A stretch of 64,000 nt of DNA from Cellulomonas sp. PhB150 (GCF_003755175.1 NZ_RKHX01000001.1:248001-312000); one strand, 5' to 3'. Positions 25,100-33,321 are shown, counted from the stretch's first letter. Made by a program: numbers and translations. The notes: a model not told the origin generated them from the letters alone.

Positions 25100-25492
25100 A
25101 TGCGGACCATGAGATCGCGCATGCCTGGCATGTGGTGGGGGACAGCCATCGAGGCTCCGGACCCGTCCGCGCTCGCGCGGTTCTACTCCGAGCTCGTCGG
25201 CTGGCCCATCGGGCACGAGGAGCCGGGCACGGCGATCCTCGCCGCACCCGGCGGTGCCACGTACGTCGTCTTCCAGCAGGCGACCGACTACCGCCGGCCG
25301 GTCTGGCCGCCCGTCGAGGGTGAGCAGCGGCCGATGATGCACTTCGACTTCCAGGTCGGCGACCTGGACTCCGCGGTCTCCGAGGCGGTCGGTCTCGGTG
25401 CGACGCTCGCCGACCACCAGCCGCAGGAGAACGTGCGCGTGCTGCTCGACCCGGCCGGCCACCCGTTCTGCCTCTGCCGGGACGACGGCTGA
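25100..25492 (+). CDS. VOC (glyoxalase/dioxygenase fold) family protein
   Basis: A 130-residue single VOC repeat pair. The opening GTAIEAPDPSALARFYSELVGWPI and the closing VRVLLDPAGHPFCLCRDD are diagnostic of the glyoxalase-like subfamily common in actinobacteria. It binds metal or a small ligand as a dimer in related proteins. ATG 25100, 25109 and 25124 are all possible; none has a ribosome binding site. Ligand and role are unknown. Confidence 0.85.
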   Translation: MRTMRSRMPGMWWGTAIEAPDPSALARFYSELVGWPIGHEEPGTAILAAPGGATYVVFQQATDYRRPVWPPVEGEQRPMMHFDFQVGDLDSAVSEAVGLGATLADHQPQENVRVLLDPAGHPFCLCRDDG

Positions 25493-25503
25493 CGATCCTC
25501 GCG

Positions 25504-26136
25504 TCAGTGCGCCACGAGGACACGCACCTGCTCGCGGATCCGGGCGACGAGAGTCTCCACGTCGGGCTCGTCGCTGGTGGACAGCTCGACGAACATGACG
25601 GCAGAGATGACGTGGGCGAGCCTGCCCGCGTCGGCCGACGCAGGATCATGCCGCGTCAGGCACGCCGCGACGGCTGCTTCCGTCCTGGCCACGATCTCGA
25701 GCGCGGCCGCACGCTGCGGGTCGGCGGGGTCGCCGAACGCCATCTCGCGCAGATAGGTGCGGCCGTTGTCGACCTGCACGCGGTTGCAGGCCACGACCGG
25801 CCGCAGGATCGCCATGACAGCGTCGAGGCCGGTGGTCGCGATCTCGGCGTCGGCCATACCCAGCGCGAGTGCGTCGGCGTAGTGCGCGTTCTGCACGAGC
25901 AGGAGCAGCTCGCCCTTGCTCCGCACGTACAGGAAGAGCGTGCCCGCGCCGATGTCTGCGGCCTCGGCGATCTGCTGCGTCGTCACGTCGTCGACCCCGT
26001 GCTCGGCGAACAGCGTGCTGGCCGCGGCGGTGATGCGGTCAAGCTTGGCCTGCTTGTTCCGCTCGCGACGGCTGGGCTCCACCGCGGGGTGGGTCATCGT
26101 GCGGCCTCCAGGGTGCTGTGCGACGTCGTCACTCAT
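25504..26136 (-). CDS. TetR-family regulator
   Basis: A 210-residue TetR-type repressor. The HTH is ERNKQAKLDRITAAASTLFAEHGVDDVTTQQIAEAADIGAGTLFLYVRSKGELLLL, spread over about residues 24-79. It lies 13 bases after the MDR gene on the same strand and so forms the end of an SDR-MDR-TetR operon that it probably regulates. A perfect CTCAG-AA-CTGAG palindrome upstream of the SDR gene (27930-27941) is a candidate operator. The ligand is unknown. Confidence 0.93.
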   Translation of the reverse strand: MSDDVAQHPGGRTMTHPAVEPSRRERNKQAKLDRITAAASTLFAEHGVDDVTTQQIAEAADIGAGTLFLYVRSKGELLLLVQNAHYADALALGMADAEIATTGLDAVMAILRPVVACNRVQVDNGRTYLREMAFGDPADPQRAAALEIVARTEAAVAACLTRHDPASADAGRLAHVISAVMFVELSTSDEPDVETLVARIREQVRVLVAH

Positions 26137-26149
26137 AGTGTCCCGCGAG

Positions 26150-27145
26150 TCACTCTCGGGCCGTCACGACCTTTCCGACGAGTCCGCCACGCTCCAGGGC
26201 GGCCATCGCCTCGGGCGTCTCGGCGAAGGGGACGGTCAGCCCGACCACCGGCTGGATGACCCCAGCGTCGACGAGATCGGCGATCGCGGCGAGCTGCCGC
26301 CCGTCGGCACGCATGAAGAGGAACTCGTAGTCGACCCCGAGGCGCCGCGCCTGTCGGCGGATCTTGGCACTGAGAGCACCGACACCCAGCCTGACGGGCA
26401 GGGGGAGTCCGGCCGCACGAGCGAACTCCGGGGTCGGCGGCCCCGAGATGCCGATCGCCTTGCCGCCCGGCCGCAGCACGCGCAACGACCTCTCGAGGTT
26501 CTCGCCGCCCAGGCTGTCCAGCACGAGGTCGTAGCCGCTGACCGCCTGCACGAAGTCCTGGGTGCGGTGGTCGACGACGAGGTCGGCGCCCAGCCGGCGC
26601 ACGAGGTCGGCGTTCTTCGCGCTCGCCGTGGTGGCGACCGTCGCACCGAGGTGGTGGGCGAGCTGGATCGCGACCGATCCGACCCCGCCGGCGCCGGCGT
26701 GGATCAGGACTCGGCTGCCAGCGCCGACGCCACCTCGTTCGACGAGCGCCTGCCACGCGGTCAGCGTGACCAGCGGGAGCGAGGCGGCCTGGCCAACATC
26801 GATCGAGGTCGGCGCGGCAGCGAGGTCGTCCTCGTGGACCGCGATGCGCTCGGAGAACGTACCGATCCGGCCGTCGCGAGGGCGGCCGTAGACACGGTCA
26901 CCGACGGCGAATCTCCGGACCAGCTCGCCGACCGCCGTCACGGTGCCGGCGAGGTCGTGGCCGAGGGTCAGGGGGAGCGGGTAGCGCAGGACCTGCTTGA
27001 ACTCGCCGGCAGCGATCTTCACGTCGAGCTGGTTGATGCTGGCCGCGGCCACCTCCACGAGCACGTCGTGAGGGCCGACCTCGGGTTCGGGTCGCTCGAC
27101 CTCGTGGACGCGACTGCCGTAGGCGTCGACGGCGAACGCCCTCAT
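26150..27145 (-). CDS. NAD(P)-dependent MDR oxidoreductase (quinone-oxidoreductase type)
   Basis: A 331-residue zinc-independent MDR enzyme. GroES-like N-terminus (MRAFAVDAYGSRVHEVERPEP, LGHDLAGTVTAVGELV), then the nucleotide site AGAGGVGSVAIQLAHHLGATV and LGADLVVDHRTQDF. It lacks the Cys/His ligands of zinc alcohol dehydrogenases. The ATG at 27145 overlaps the SDR stop (ATGA), so the two reductases are translated together. Substrates are not evident; xenobiotic aldehydes, ketones or quinones are typical for such pairs. Confidence 0.92.
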   Translation of the reverse strand: MRAFAVDAYGSRVHEVERPEPEVGPHDVLVEVAAASINQLDVKIAAGEFKQVLRYPLPLTLGHDLAGTVTAVGELVRRFAVGDRVYGRPRDGRIGTFSERIAVHEDDLAAAPTSIDVGQAASLPLVTLTAWQALVERGGVGAGSRVLIHAGAGGVGSVAIQLAHHLGATVATTASAKNADLVRRLGADLVVDHRTQDFVQAVSGYDLVLDSLGGENLERSLRVLRPGGKAIGISGPPTPEFARAAGLPLPVRLGVGALSAKIRRQARRLGVDYEFLFMRADGRQLAAIADLVDAGVIQPVVGLTVPFAETPEAMAALERGGLVGKVVTARE

Positions 27146-27858
27146 GACCGTGCCGCCCGTGCGAGCTGAGGGTATGCGACAGCGATGGGTGCGCTCAGCG
27201 TTGCCTTGGCCGTCACCGACTTCTCGTCGGCCAGGACCTCGTACTCGTCGCCCTCCACGGCGTCGAGCACGGCGCCCACGAGGTCTGCCGGGTCGACCTT
27301 GGGCCCGGCAGCGTGCCGCGCCATGGCCGTGTCGACGTAGCCGACGTGCACGCCGACGACGAGGACGCCGGCCGGGTCGAGCTCCAGCCGGAGGGAGTTG
27401 GTCGCCGACCACAGCGCGGCCTTCGTGGCGCTGTAGATGCCGCCGACCGCGTACCAGCTCAGGGCGGAGTGGATGTCGATGAGCACGGCGTTCGACGCCT
27501 GGCGCAAGATCGGGGCGAACGCACGTGCCAGGAACAGCGGCCCGAGGAAGTTGACCTCGACGTTGGCGCGGATCTCGGCGTCGGTGTGCTCCAGGATCGC
27601 GGGGGAGTGGACCGACGCTCCCGCGTTGTTCGCCAGGACCGTGACGTCGGCTGCAGCACGCGTCGCCGCCCGAATCGAGTCCGCGTCGGTGACGTCCAGG
27701 ATGAGGGGCACGATGCGCGGGTCGTCCCAGGCACGCGGCTGGCGTGCTGACGCGTACACCTTGCTCGCGCCACGGGCGAGACTCTGGTGGACCAGCTGCG
27801 TGCCGATCCCGCCGTTGGCGCCTGTGACGAGGACGACGGCGCCGTCAAGTGTGGGCAT
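27142..27858 (-). CDS. Short-chain dehydrogenase/reductase
   Basis: A 238-residue SDR. TGANGGIG binds the cofactor, ANNAGAS is the structural motif and GIYSATKAA contains the catalytic Tyr and Lys (YxxxK), with the catalytic Ser in IHSALS. ATG 27858 is preceded by AGGAGCT. First gene of the SDR-MDR-TetR operon. Confidence 0.93.
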   Translation of the reverse strand: MPTLDGAVVLVTGANGGIGTQLVHQSLARGASKVYASARQPRAWDDPRIVPLILDVTDADSIRAATRAAADVTVLANNAGASVHSPAILEHTDAEIRANVEVNFLGPLFLARAFAPILRQASNAVLIDIHSALSWYAVGGIYSATKAALWSATNSLRLELDPAGVLVVGVHVGYVDTAMARHAAGPKVDPADLVGAVLDAVEGDEYEVLADEKSVTAKATLSAPIAVAYPQLARAARS

Positions 27859-27929
27859 GCGGAGCTCCTAGGCTCGAGGTGAGGGCGACTCGGCACAGCT
27901 GGGACGACCTCTTGGAGAAACTGACACTA

Positions 27930-27941
27930 CTCAGAACTGAG
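27930..27941. promoter_or_regulatory. Candidate TetR operator upstream of the SDR operon
   Basis: CTCAGAACTGAG is a perfect 5+2+5 palindrome 72 bases upstream of the SDR start, in a 161-base gap between divergent genes. It is in a local A+T-rich stretch, where promoters are expected. Confidence 0.4.
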
Positions 27942-28019
27942 GGCAGTCGGGATAAATTCCTCGTACTACAGCGCTCTCACAGGCATGGGCGGGCGCGGCG
28001 CCCCTGGCACGATCGAGCG

Positions 28020-28550
28020 ATGTCCCTGATCTGCCCAGGCGATCGCCTGGAGACCGACCGTCTCGTCCTTCGGGCCCGGAGCTCCGACGAGGCCGCCGTC
28101 TACCGCCAGCTGTGGACGGAGCGGGACCCGCGAGTGCCTGCCCATCGGCGCGTCGATGCCGATGGGCGGCCCACCGTCGAGGAGATCGCTGCTCGTATCG
28201 ACGCCGAGGCCGGTAACCCAGGGCCGCGCCTGTTGGCGGTGGAGCGGAAGGACGTCGGAGACGTCATCGGGTACTGCGGGCTCACCAACCGCAGCGATGG
28301 CCCGTCGGACGAGCCCGAGCTGGCCTACGAGCTCCTGCGCGCCGTGCACGGCACTGGATACGCGACCGAGGCAGCGGCGGCAGTCGTCGCGTGGGCGGAC
28401 GCGGCAGGCGTCGCGCGGCTGTGGGCCGGGGTCTGGGACTGGAACGTGGCGTCCCGACGCGTCCTGGCCAAGCTCGGGTTCCGTGAGACGGGGCAGGTCG
28501 AGCGGAAGTCGGTTCACGGCCTGAGCCTGTTGACCGTCCGGGAGCGGTGA
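28020..28550 (+). CDS. GNAT acetyltransferase, RimJ/RimL type
   Basis: A 176-residue GNAT protein with the RimJ/RimL beginning RLETDRLVLRARSSDEA and the motif A segment ELLRAVHGTGYATEAAAAVVAWA (HGTGYATEA), ending DWNVASRRVLAKLGFRETGQ. Relatives acetylate N-termini of proteins or small amines. It is divergent from the SDR operon. Confidence 0.9.
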   Translation: MSLICPGDRLETDRLVLRARSSDEAAVYRQLWTERDPRVPAHRRVDADGRPTVEEIAARIDAEAGNPGPRLLAVERKDVGDVIGYCGLTNRSDGPSDEPELAYELLRAVHGTGYATEAAAAVVAWADAAGVARLWAGVWDWNVASRRVLAKLGFRETGQVERKSVHGLSLLTVRER

Positions 28551-28598
28551 TCCGTGGCCGGGGAGTCGCGGACACGGGCCGCTGATCGCCGTAGTGAC

Positions 28599-28612
28599 AT
28601 AATGTGCATTAT
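28599..28612. repeat. A+T-rich palindrome ATAATGTGCATTAT
   Basis: Two perfect 6-base arms (ATAATG and CATTAT) surround TG. The sequence is unusually A+T-rich for this genome. It stands in the 167-base gap between the RimJ/L gene and the HAD-fusion gene. It may be an operator or a recombination-type site. Confidence 0.5.
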
Positions 28613-28717
28613 CGGCGGTGCGCTGACCTGCCGAACTGCGGGTGACCCGAAGCGCGACCTGCACTACAGCCGCCAACCGAGCTGCCGCTCGCGCTGGCTC
28701 AACGCGACTGCGAGTCC

Positions 28718-29815
28718 TCAGGAGGTCGACGTGCTTGCGGCCGTGTGCCGTCCGTCGACCCCGTGCCGAGCGAGTCGGTCCAGCAGCGCCCCGTGGCCGT
28801 CGCCGACCGCCCAATGGACCGCGGTCATGCCCGCCGTGCGCGCGGCCTCGACGTTGGCCAACGTGTCGTCGACGAACAGGATCGACGCGGGCGATGCGCA
28901 GATGCGCCGGGATGCCTCGACGAAGAACCTCGTGTCAGGCTTGACGACGCCGAGGTCGTAGGAATAGCAGCTCACGTCGAACACCGCGTCGTACCCAAGG
29001 GCCGTGCGCATGTGCTCCCCTCGTTCGCGCTCCTGGTTCGTCCCGAGGTGGACGCCGTACCCGTTGCGGCGCAGCGCTTCGATGATCTCGAAGGATGCCG
29101 GGACGCGTTCGATCCGGAGCCAGACGTCGGCATACACCTGCTCCGTCGGCGCCGTCACCCCGAACTCGCCGAGGATGGCCTCGAGGAACGGCAGGTACGC
29201 ACCCCCTGCGCCGGCGAGCAGCGGCTTCTCGGACTTCCACGCGCGGTGCAGCAGCTCGCGAGCACGATCCCCGACGTACGGTTCCATGGCGCCGTACCAG
29301 CCCACGTCGGGCTCGAGCTGGAGCACGCCGTCGGCGTCGAAGAGCACGTGCCGGATTGCCGACGCCGCGACCGCCCGCTTGGAACCCGCCGTGGTCGGCG
29401 TCTGCACGAGATCGTTGGGCAACGGCGTCGGGTCCCGGCGCTCGGGCGGGATCACGCCGACCTGGAACGCGTCCTCGTAGACGACGGCACCGGGCTCACT
29501 GGTGCGGACGACGTCGAAGGGGACGCCGTGAGCGCGCAGGCTGGCGCAGAGCTGGTCAACACCCTCCTGCATCGCCTCGGGGACCGGCGTCTTGAACCAC
29601 GTGATCGCGCCGATGGTGTTGCCGTCGGCGTAGAAGTCGGGGTTCGGCAGGTGCTCGATGAACCAGTCCTCGACATCGATGTACGTCGCCTCCTGCGATG
29701 CCGACAGGACCCCGGCGCGCCGCAGGTGGTCGACGGCGACGAACACACCCACCTCGACGCCGAGACGTCCGCGGTAGGTCGCCTGGACACGGAGGAACAC
29801 CTGAGACGCGGTCAC
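28718..29815 (-). CDS. Fusion of an unknown actinobacterial domain with a HAD-family hydrolase
   Basis: A 365-residue protein with two parts. Residues 1 to about 130 resemble a stand-alone actinobacterial protein of unknown function (LGVEVGVFVAVDHLRRAGVL, DWFIEHLPNPDFY, NTIGAITWFKTP, ending VYEDAFQVGVIPPERR). From about 160 it is a HAD-like hydrolase: HVLFDADGVLQ (motif I), HLGTNQ (II), VVKPDTRFF (III), ILFVDDTLANVEAA (IV). The frame is open across the join and no start codon with a ribosome binding site is seen before the HAD half. Start GTG 29815 is a guess; GTG 29800 is possible. A phosphatase-type reaction is likely, substrate unknown. Confidence 0.8.
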   Translation of the reverse strand: MTASQVFLRVQATYRGRLGVEVGVFVAVDHLRRAGVLSASQEATYIDVEDWFIEHLPNPDFYADGNTIGAITWFKTPVPEAMQEGVDQLCASLRAHGVPFDVVRTSEPGAVVYEDAFQVGVIPPERRDPTPLPNDLVQTPTTAGSKRAVAASAIRHVLFDADGVLQLEPDVGWYGAMEPYVGDRARELLHRAWKSEKPLLAGAGGAYLPFLEAILGEFGVTAPTEQVYADVWLRIERVPASFEIIEALRRNGYGVHLGTNQERERGEHMRTALGYDAVFDVSCYSYDLGVVKPDTRFFVEASRRICASPASILFVDDTLANVEAARTAGMTAVHWAVGDGHGALLDRLARHGVDGRHTAASTSTS

Positions 29816-30155
29816 GAGCGTGATCGTCGCAGATCGAGACGCACGTCCGCTTCTCATCCGCAGGTCGTCGGCCGCGACGTGAGACCTCCCTCGCATGCTG
29901 CCAGTCGACCCGATGGCCAACTCGCGCCTCCCGAGCGCGCACACCTATGAGTTCGCCGACGTGGCCAGTCGTCGTGGTGCCCCGGTCGTTCACGGTCAAG
30001 GCCTAGACGCTGCGGCACCAGATCGTGTCAGATGGCCCGAGTAAAGGAATCCGTGTGGCCCTCCGAGTGTCGGTGGGACCGGACGCCGTCACCACGTTCG
30101 GAGGTCCAGTGCTCCTGGGTGCGAGTGAGGCCTCGCTGATCGACTGCGCACGCAG
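29816..30155. other. 340-base gap, nothing recognised
   Basis: This gap lies between the HAD-fusion gene (minus) and a small membrane ORF (plus). No credible coding frame or repeat is seen. A moderately A+T-rich stretch near 30028-30055 (AGTAAAGGAATCC) could hold promoter elements, but no clear pair of hexamers is visible. Confidence 0.5.
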
Positions 30156-30374
30156 GTGGTAAACCAGTACCTGGCCGCTGTGGCAGGGCTCGTGATCAGC
30201 GTCATTGCCGTCATCGTCGGCATGATCGTGATTATCGCGCTGGGCTCGCATGCCCAGGTGTGGTCATTGCTCATCGTCGGGGCCATCGCGTGCGTGGCGG
30301 GCCTGACGGGAGCCGCGCTTGTCCGCCGACGCTCTGGGCCGCGGGGGTTGGTACCTCCGGAGGACGCACCTTGA
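30156..30374 (+). CDS. Small membrane protein, two transmembrane helices
   Basis: A 72-residue frame with two hydrophobic segments (YLAAVAGLVISVIAVIVGMIVIIALG and WSLLIVGAIACVAGLTGAALV) and a positively charged C-terminus (RRRSGPRG). Starts GTG 30156, no strong ribosome binding site. Third-position bias is weaker than in neighbours. Its stop overlaps the -35 of the next gene's promoter. It may be real but no family is recognised. Confidence 0.5.
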   Translation: MVNQYLAAVAGLVISVIAVIVGMIVIIALGSHAQVWSLLIVGAIACVAGLTGAALVRRRSGPRGLVPPEDAP

Positions 30375-30398
30375 CCAGTGATTCCATGGTCCTAGGGT
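30371..30398 (+). promoter_or_regulatory. Promoter of the GNAT gene, probable leaderless transcript
   Basis: TTGACC (30371-30376), 16-base spacer, TAGGGT (30393-30398). Transcription would begin about at the ATG (30405), giving a leaderless message; no Shine-Dalgarno is present, which agrees. Confidence 0.6.
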
Positions 30399-30404
30399 GA
30401 CCTG

Positions 30405-30902
30405 ATGGAGATCGCGACGCTGCGACGGGCCTCGGTGGGCGACTGCGAGGCGATCGGCCGGTTCCAGACGCGATGCTGGGAGCAGACGTACCGTGGCATC
30501 GTTGCGGACGCGTACCTGGACGCGTACCTGGACGCGACGACGTGGCAGACGCGCAGCGCACGATGGCGCGACCGGATCGTCAGCGGAGTTCGCGACGTGT
30601 GGGTCGCCCACCGCGCCGGTGAGCTCGTCGGCATCGTGAGCGCCGCCGTGACGTGTTCAGAACGGGCGGATCTTCCGGCACGGGAGCTCGCGTCGATCTA
30701 CCTCGACGAGGCAGAGCACGGCACAGGTCTGGCCGCGCGGCTCCTGGACGCCGCGATCGGTGCCGAGCCGGCTCACCTGTGGGTGTTCTCGTCCAATAGC
30801 CGGGCGCAGAGGTTCTACGCGAAGCATGGCTTCGTGGCCACGACCGAGAGCCAGGTCGACCCAGGCACGGGTGTCGACGAGGTGCGGTGGGTCCGGACCT
30901 GA
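30405..30902 (+). CDS. GNAT-family N-acetyltransferase
   Basis: A 165-residue GNAT protein. It starts with the usual RRASVGDCEAIGRFQTRCW segment and has motif A as ASIYLDEAEHGTGLAARLLDAAI and motif B as NSRAQRFYAKHGFVAT. A 12-base in-frame duplication yields the DAYLDAYLDA repeat near residues 35-44. It probably acetylates a small molecule or peptide amine. Leaderless expression is likely from the promoter at 30371-30398. Confidence 0.88.
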   Translation: MEIATLRRASVGDCEAIGRFQTRCWEQTYRGIVADAYLDAYLDATTWQTRSARWRDRIVSGVRDVWVAHRAGELVGIVSAAVTCSERADLPARELASIYLDEAEHGTGLAARLLDAAIGAEPAHLWVFSSNSRAQRFYAKHGFVATTESQVDPGTGVDEVRWVRT

Positions 30903-30979
30903 CCTCGTTCCCCCACGTCCCCGCATCCCCTTCGGCGTAGGTTCAGGACCCCGGTACGGATGCACGACGAGGAGGCGGC

Positions 30980-31747
30980 ATGGCTGACGACCAACGGACC
31001 GGAGACCTGCGCGGCGCGCGGTTCGTCGGTGCGAACCTCACCGGCGCGCGGTTCGTCGGCAGCGACCTGACCGGCGTCGTGATGCGCGGGGTCGACGCGG
31101 GCGGCGCCGACATCGACGCGCCCTGGCTGCCCGACGCCGAGTCCTTCCTGGTCAACGGGGTGAACGTCATCCCCTACGTGGAGGCCAAGCTCGACCGCCG
31201 GTTCCCGGGTCGCTCTCTCCGCCGAGCACCGGACCCGGATGGGCTGCGGGCCGCGTGGGCCGCGCTCGAGGCCACCTGGGAGGCGACCGCCGCGCGGGCG
31301 GCAGCGATGCCGGACGGCACGGTCGACGAGCAGGTCGACGGAGAGTGGTCCTTCGCCCAGACGCTCCGGCACCTGGTCCTGGCCACGGACACGTGGCTGC
31401 GGCGGGCGGTCCTCGGGGTCGAGCAGCCGTTCCACCCCCTGGGGCTTGCCAACGGGGGGGCCGCGGATGACGGGTTGGACATGTCGCTGTTCGTCGCTGA
31501 ACAGCCGACCTACGCCGACGTGCTCGAGGCGCGGGCCGGTCGCGTCGCGTTGGTCCGTGACTTCATCGCCACCGTCACCGAGGACGAGCTGGCCGTCGTG
31601 CACCAGAACCCCTGGGCGCCGCAGTACCCCGAGTCGACGCTTTCCTGCCTGCACGTGATCCTCGAGGAGGAGTGGGAGCACCACCGCTACGCGGTGCGTG
31701 ACCTCGACGCCCTCGCCGCGAGAGGCGTCAGCTCGCCGCCTGCGTGA
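30980..31747 (+). CDS. Pentapeptide-repeat / DinB-family protein
   Basis: A 255-residue protein. The first 45 residues carry pentapeptide repeats (GDLRGARFVGANLTGARFVGSDL in outline). The rest is a DinB-like four-helix bundle: EWSFAQTLRHLVLATDTWLRRAVLG, and a last helix with VILEEEWEHHRYAVRDLDAL supplying His ligands. Actinobacterial proteins of this form are related to mycothiol-dependent enzymes, though no substrate is known here. RBS GAGGAGG precedes ATG 30980. Its 3' end overlaps the convergent DUF1801 gene by 20 bases. Confidence 0.88.
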   Translation: MADDQRTGDLRGARFVGANLTGARFVGSDLTGVVMRGVDAGGADIDAPWLPDAESFLVNGVNVIPYVEAKLDRRFPGRSLRRAPDPDGLRAAWAALEATWEATAARAAAMPDGTVDEQVDGEWSFAQTLRHLVLATDTWLRRAVLGVEQPFHPLGLANGGAADDGLDMSLFVAEQPTYADVLEARAGRVALVRDFIATVTEDELAVVHQNPWAPQYPESTLSCLHVILEEEWEHHRYAVRDLDALAARGVSSPPA

Positions 31748-32177
31748 CCAGCGCGACGAGCTTCTTCTCGTCGGCCGCCGTCAGCTTCGTCAGCGCGTAC
31801 GCGGACGGCCACATCGAGCCGTCGTCGAGGTTGGCGGTGTCGTTGAATCCGAGGGTCGAGTACCGAGCCTTGAACTTCGAGGCCGGCTGGAAGAACACGA
31901 CCACCTTGCCTTCCTTGGCGTAGGCAGGCATGCCGTACCAGGTGCGCGGCGTCAGGTCGGGTGCGGCCTCCGTGATCAGCGTGTGGATCCGGTCGGCCAG
32001 CTCGCGGTCCTCGTCGGGCATCTCGGCGATCTTGGCGCGGACCTCGGCGTCGCCGTCGGTCTTCTTGCCGCTCGCGGTGCGCGCGGCCTTCACCTCGGCG
32101 GCGCGCTCCTTCATCGCGGCGCGCTCCTCGTCGGTGAACGCGGCGGCGGTCTTGGTGCCGTCCTTGGTCGTCGTCAT
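31728..32177 (-). CDS. DUF1801 family protein
   Basis: A 149-residue protein with the DUF1801 core: ADRIHTLITEAAPDLTPRTWYGMPAYAKEGKVVVFFQPASKFKARYSTLGF in outline. Residues 1-60 are highly charged, with AAMKERAAEVKAARTASGKK, and could be disordered or nucleic-acid binding. DUF1801 members resemble the frataxin-like YdhG fold; function is unsettled. ATG 32177 is chosen for the conserved MTTTKDGTKTAAAFTDEER start. It overlaps the convergent DinB gene. Confidence 0.88.
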   Translation of the reverse strand: MTTTKDGTKTAAAFTDEERAAMKERAAEVKAARTASGKKTDGDAEVRAKIAEMPDEDRELADRIHTLITEAAPDLTPRTWYGMPAYAKEGKVVVFFQPASKFKARYSTLGFNDTANLDDGSMWPSAYALTKLTAADEKKLVALVTQAAS

Positions 32178-32258
32178 GGCGGGTCCCCTCATCTGGTCGT
32201 CGTCGAGAACGACCGTAGCGACCGGCAGATGCGTCCGCTTCTTCGATCCTGACCGATC

Positions 32259-33212
32259 TCAGGGCACCAGGACGAGCCGTTGACCGGGACGCGTCGGCGT
32301 GGTCCACGCGCGCTCGACCTCGGCGAGCGGCACGGGCAGCGCGTCGATCGTGAGCTCGTCGGAGGCGACGAGCGCGGCCAGCGCCGGCAGCTCGGCGACG
32401 ATCCCGGCCGTGGTGACCGAGCCCTGGCCGCTGCCGAGGATGCTCAGGTTCGCCGCGCGCAGCAGGAAGGACGGCAGGGCGATCTCGGATCCCGCCATCG
32501 ACCCGATCTGTACCCACGCGAGCGGCCTGGACCGGTCCGTCCTGGCCATCAGGACAGCCTTCATGGCCTGCTCGGTGGGCTGGCCCCAGAGGTAGTCGAC
32601 GACGACGTCGACGTCGCCGGCGACCCGCCCGAGACGGTCCGCGACCCCGTCGCCATCCAGGGAGACGACCTCGTCGGCCCCGAGCGAGGCGACGAGGTCG
32701 AGCCGCTGCGCGTCCCGGCCCGCGCCGATCACGCGCGAGGCGCCCAGGTGCCGCGCGATCTGGACCGCGAGCTGACCGGCATTGCCCGTCGCGCCCAGCA
32801 CCAGCACCGATCCCCCGGGCTGCAGATCGACACGGCGGCGCAGAGCGACCCACGACGACATGCCGGGGTTCATCGCCGCGGCGACCGTGACCGGGTCCGC
32901 GTCGACGGGCAGCGTGATCGCGCGACGTCGATCGACGAGCGCCTGCTCGGCCATCGTGCCGGGCGCGTCGTCCGACGCGACGAAGTACACGAGGTCACCC
33001 TCGGGCGTGCGGCCGACGCCGTCGACGCCCGGGACCATCGGCAGCGTCCCGTCCGACGTGTAGTGCGTGCCGTCCGCGCCGGACCGGACCCGCGGGTGCA
33101 GACCGGCGGCCAGGACGTCGACGACGACCTCGTCCGGCGTCCGGGCCACGGGCGCCTCGCGCACGTCGTAGCGCGGGAGCTCGTCGAACGAGTGGACGAC
33201 TGCTGCGTGCAT
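32259..33212 (-). CDS. MDR-family NAD(P)-dependent oxidoreductase
   Basis: A 317-residue MDR enzyme of the quinone reductase type. The cofactor site is VLVLGATGNAGQLAVQIARHLGASRVIGAGR. It has no zinc Cys set. GGAGGAG 6 bases before ATG 33212 decides the start. It is divergent from a marR gene with three palindromes in the gap (33254-33288 and downstream), so MarR-type repression, relieved by a small aromatic or reactive compound, is likely. Confidence 0.92.
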   Translation of the reverse strand: MHAAVVHSFDELPRYDVREAPVARTPDEVVVDVLAAGLHPRVRSGADGTHYTSDGTLPMVPGVDGVGRTPEGDLVYFVASDDAPGTMAEQALVDRRRAITLPVDADPVTVAAAMNPGMSSWVALRRRVDLQPGGSVLVLGATGNAGQLAVQIARHLGASRVIGAGRDAQRLDLVASLGADEVVSLDGDGVADRLGRVAGDVDVVVDYLWGQPTEQAMKAVLMARTDRSRPLAWVQIGSMAGSEIALPSFLLRAANLSILGSGQGSVTTAGIVAELPALAALVASDELTIDALPVPLAEVERAWTTPTRPGQRLVLVP

Positions 33213-33253
33213 GGCGTTCTCCTCCCCCGCACTCGTCGGGGTGCGGGTCATCA

Positions 33254-33288
33254 GTAGTACGTATTACAAACTATATACGTGCATAGTT
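33254..33288. promoter_or_regulatory. Palindromes in the MDR/marR divergent gap (likely MarR operators)
   Basis: AACTATATACGTGCATAGTT at 33269-33288 has perfect 6-base arms (AACTAT/ATAGTT). Just beside it GTAGTACGTATTAC (33254-33267) is a 7+7 dyad with one mismatch. A related ACGTACTACG lies at 33295-33304. The region is A+T-rich relative to its neighbours. MarR dimers bind such 16-20-base dyads. Confidence 0.6.
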
Positions 33289-33321
33289 CGTGTCACGTAC
33301 TACGTCCCGTAGGGTTGCTCC

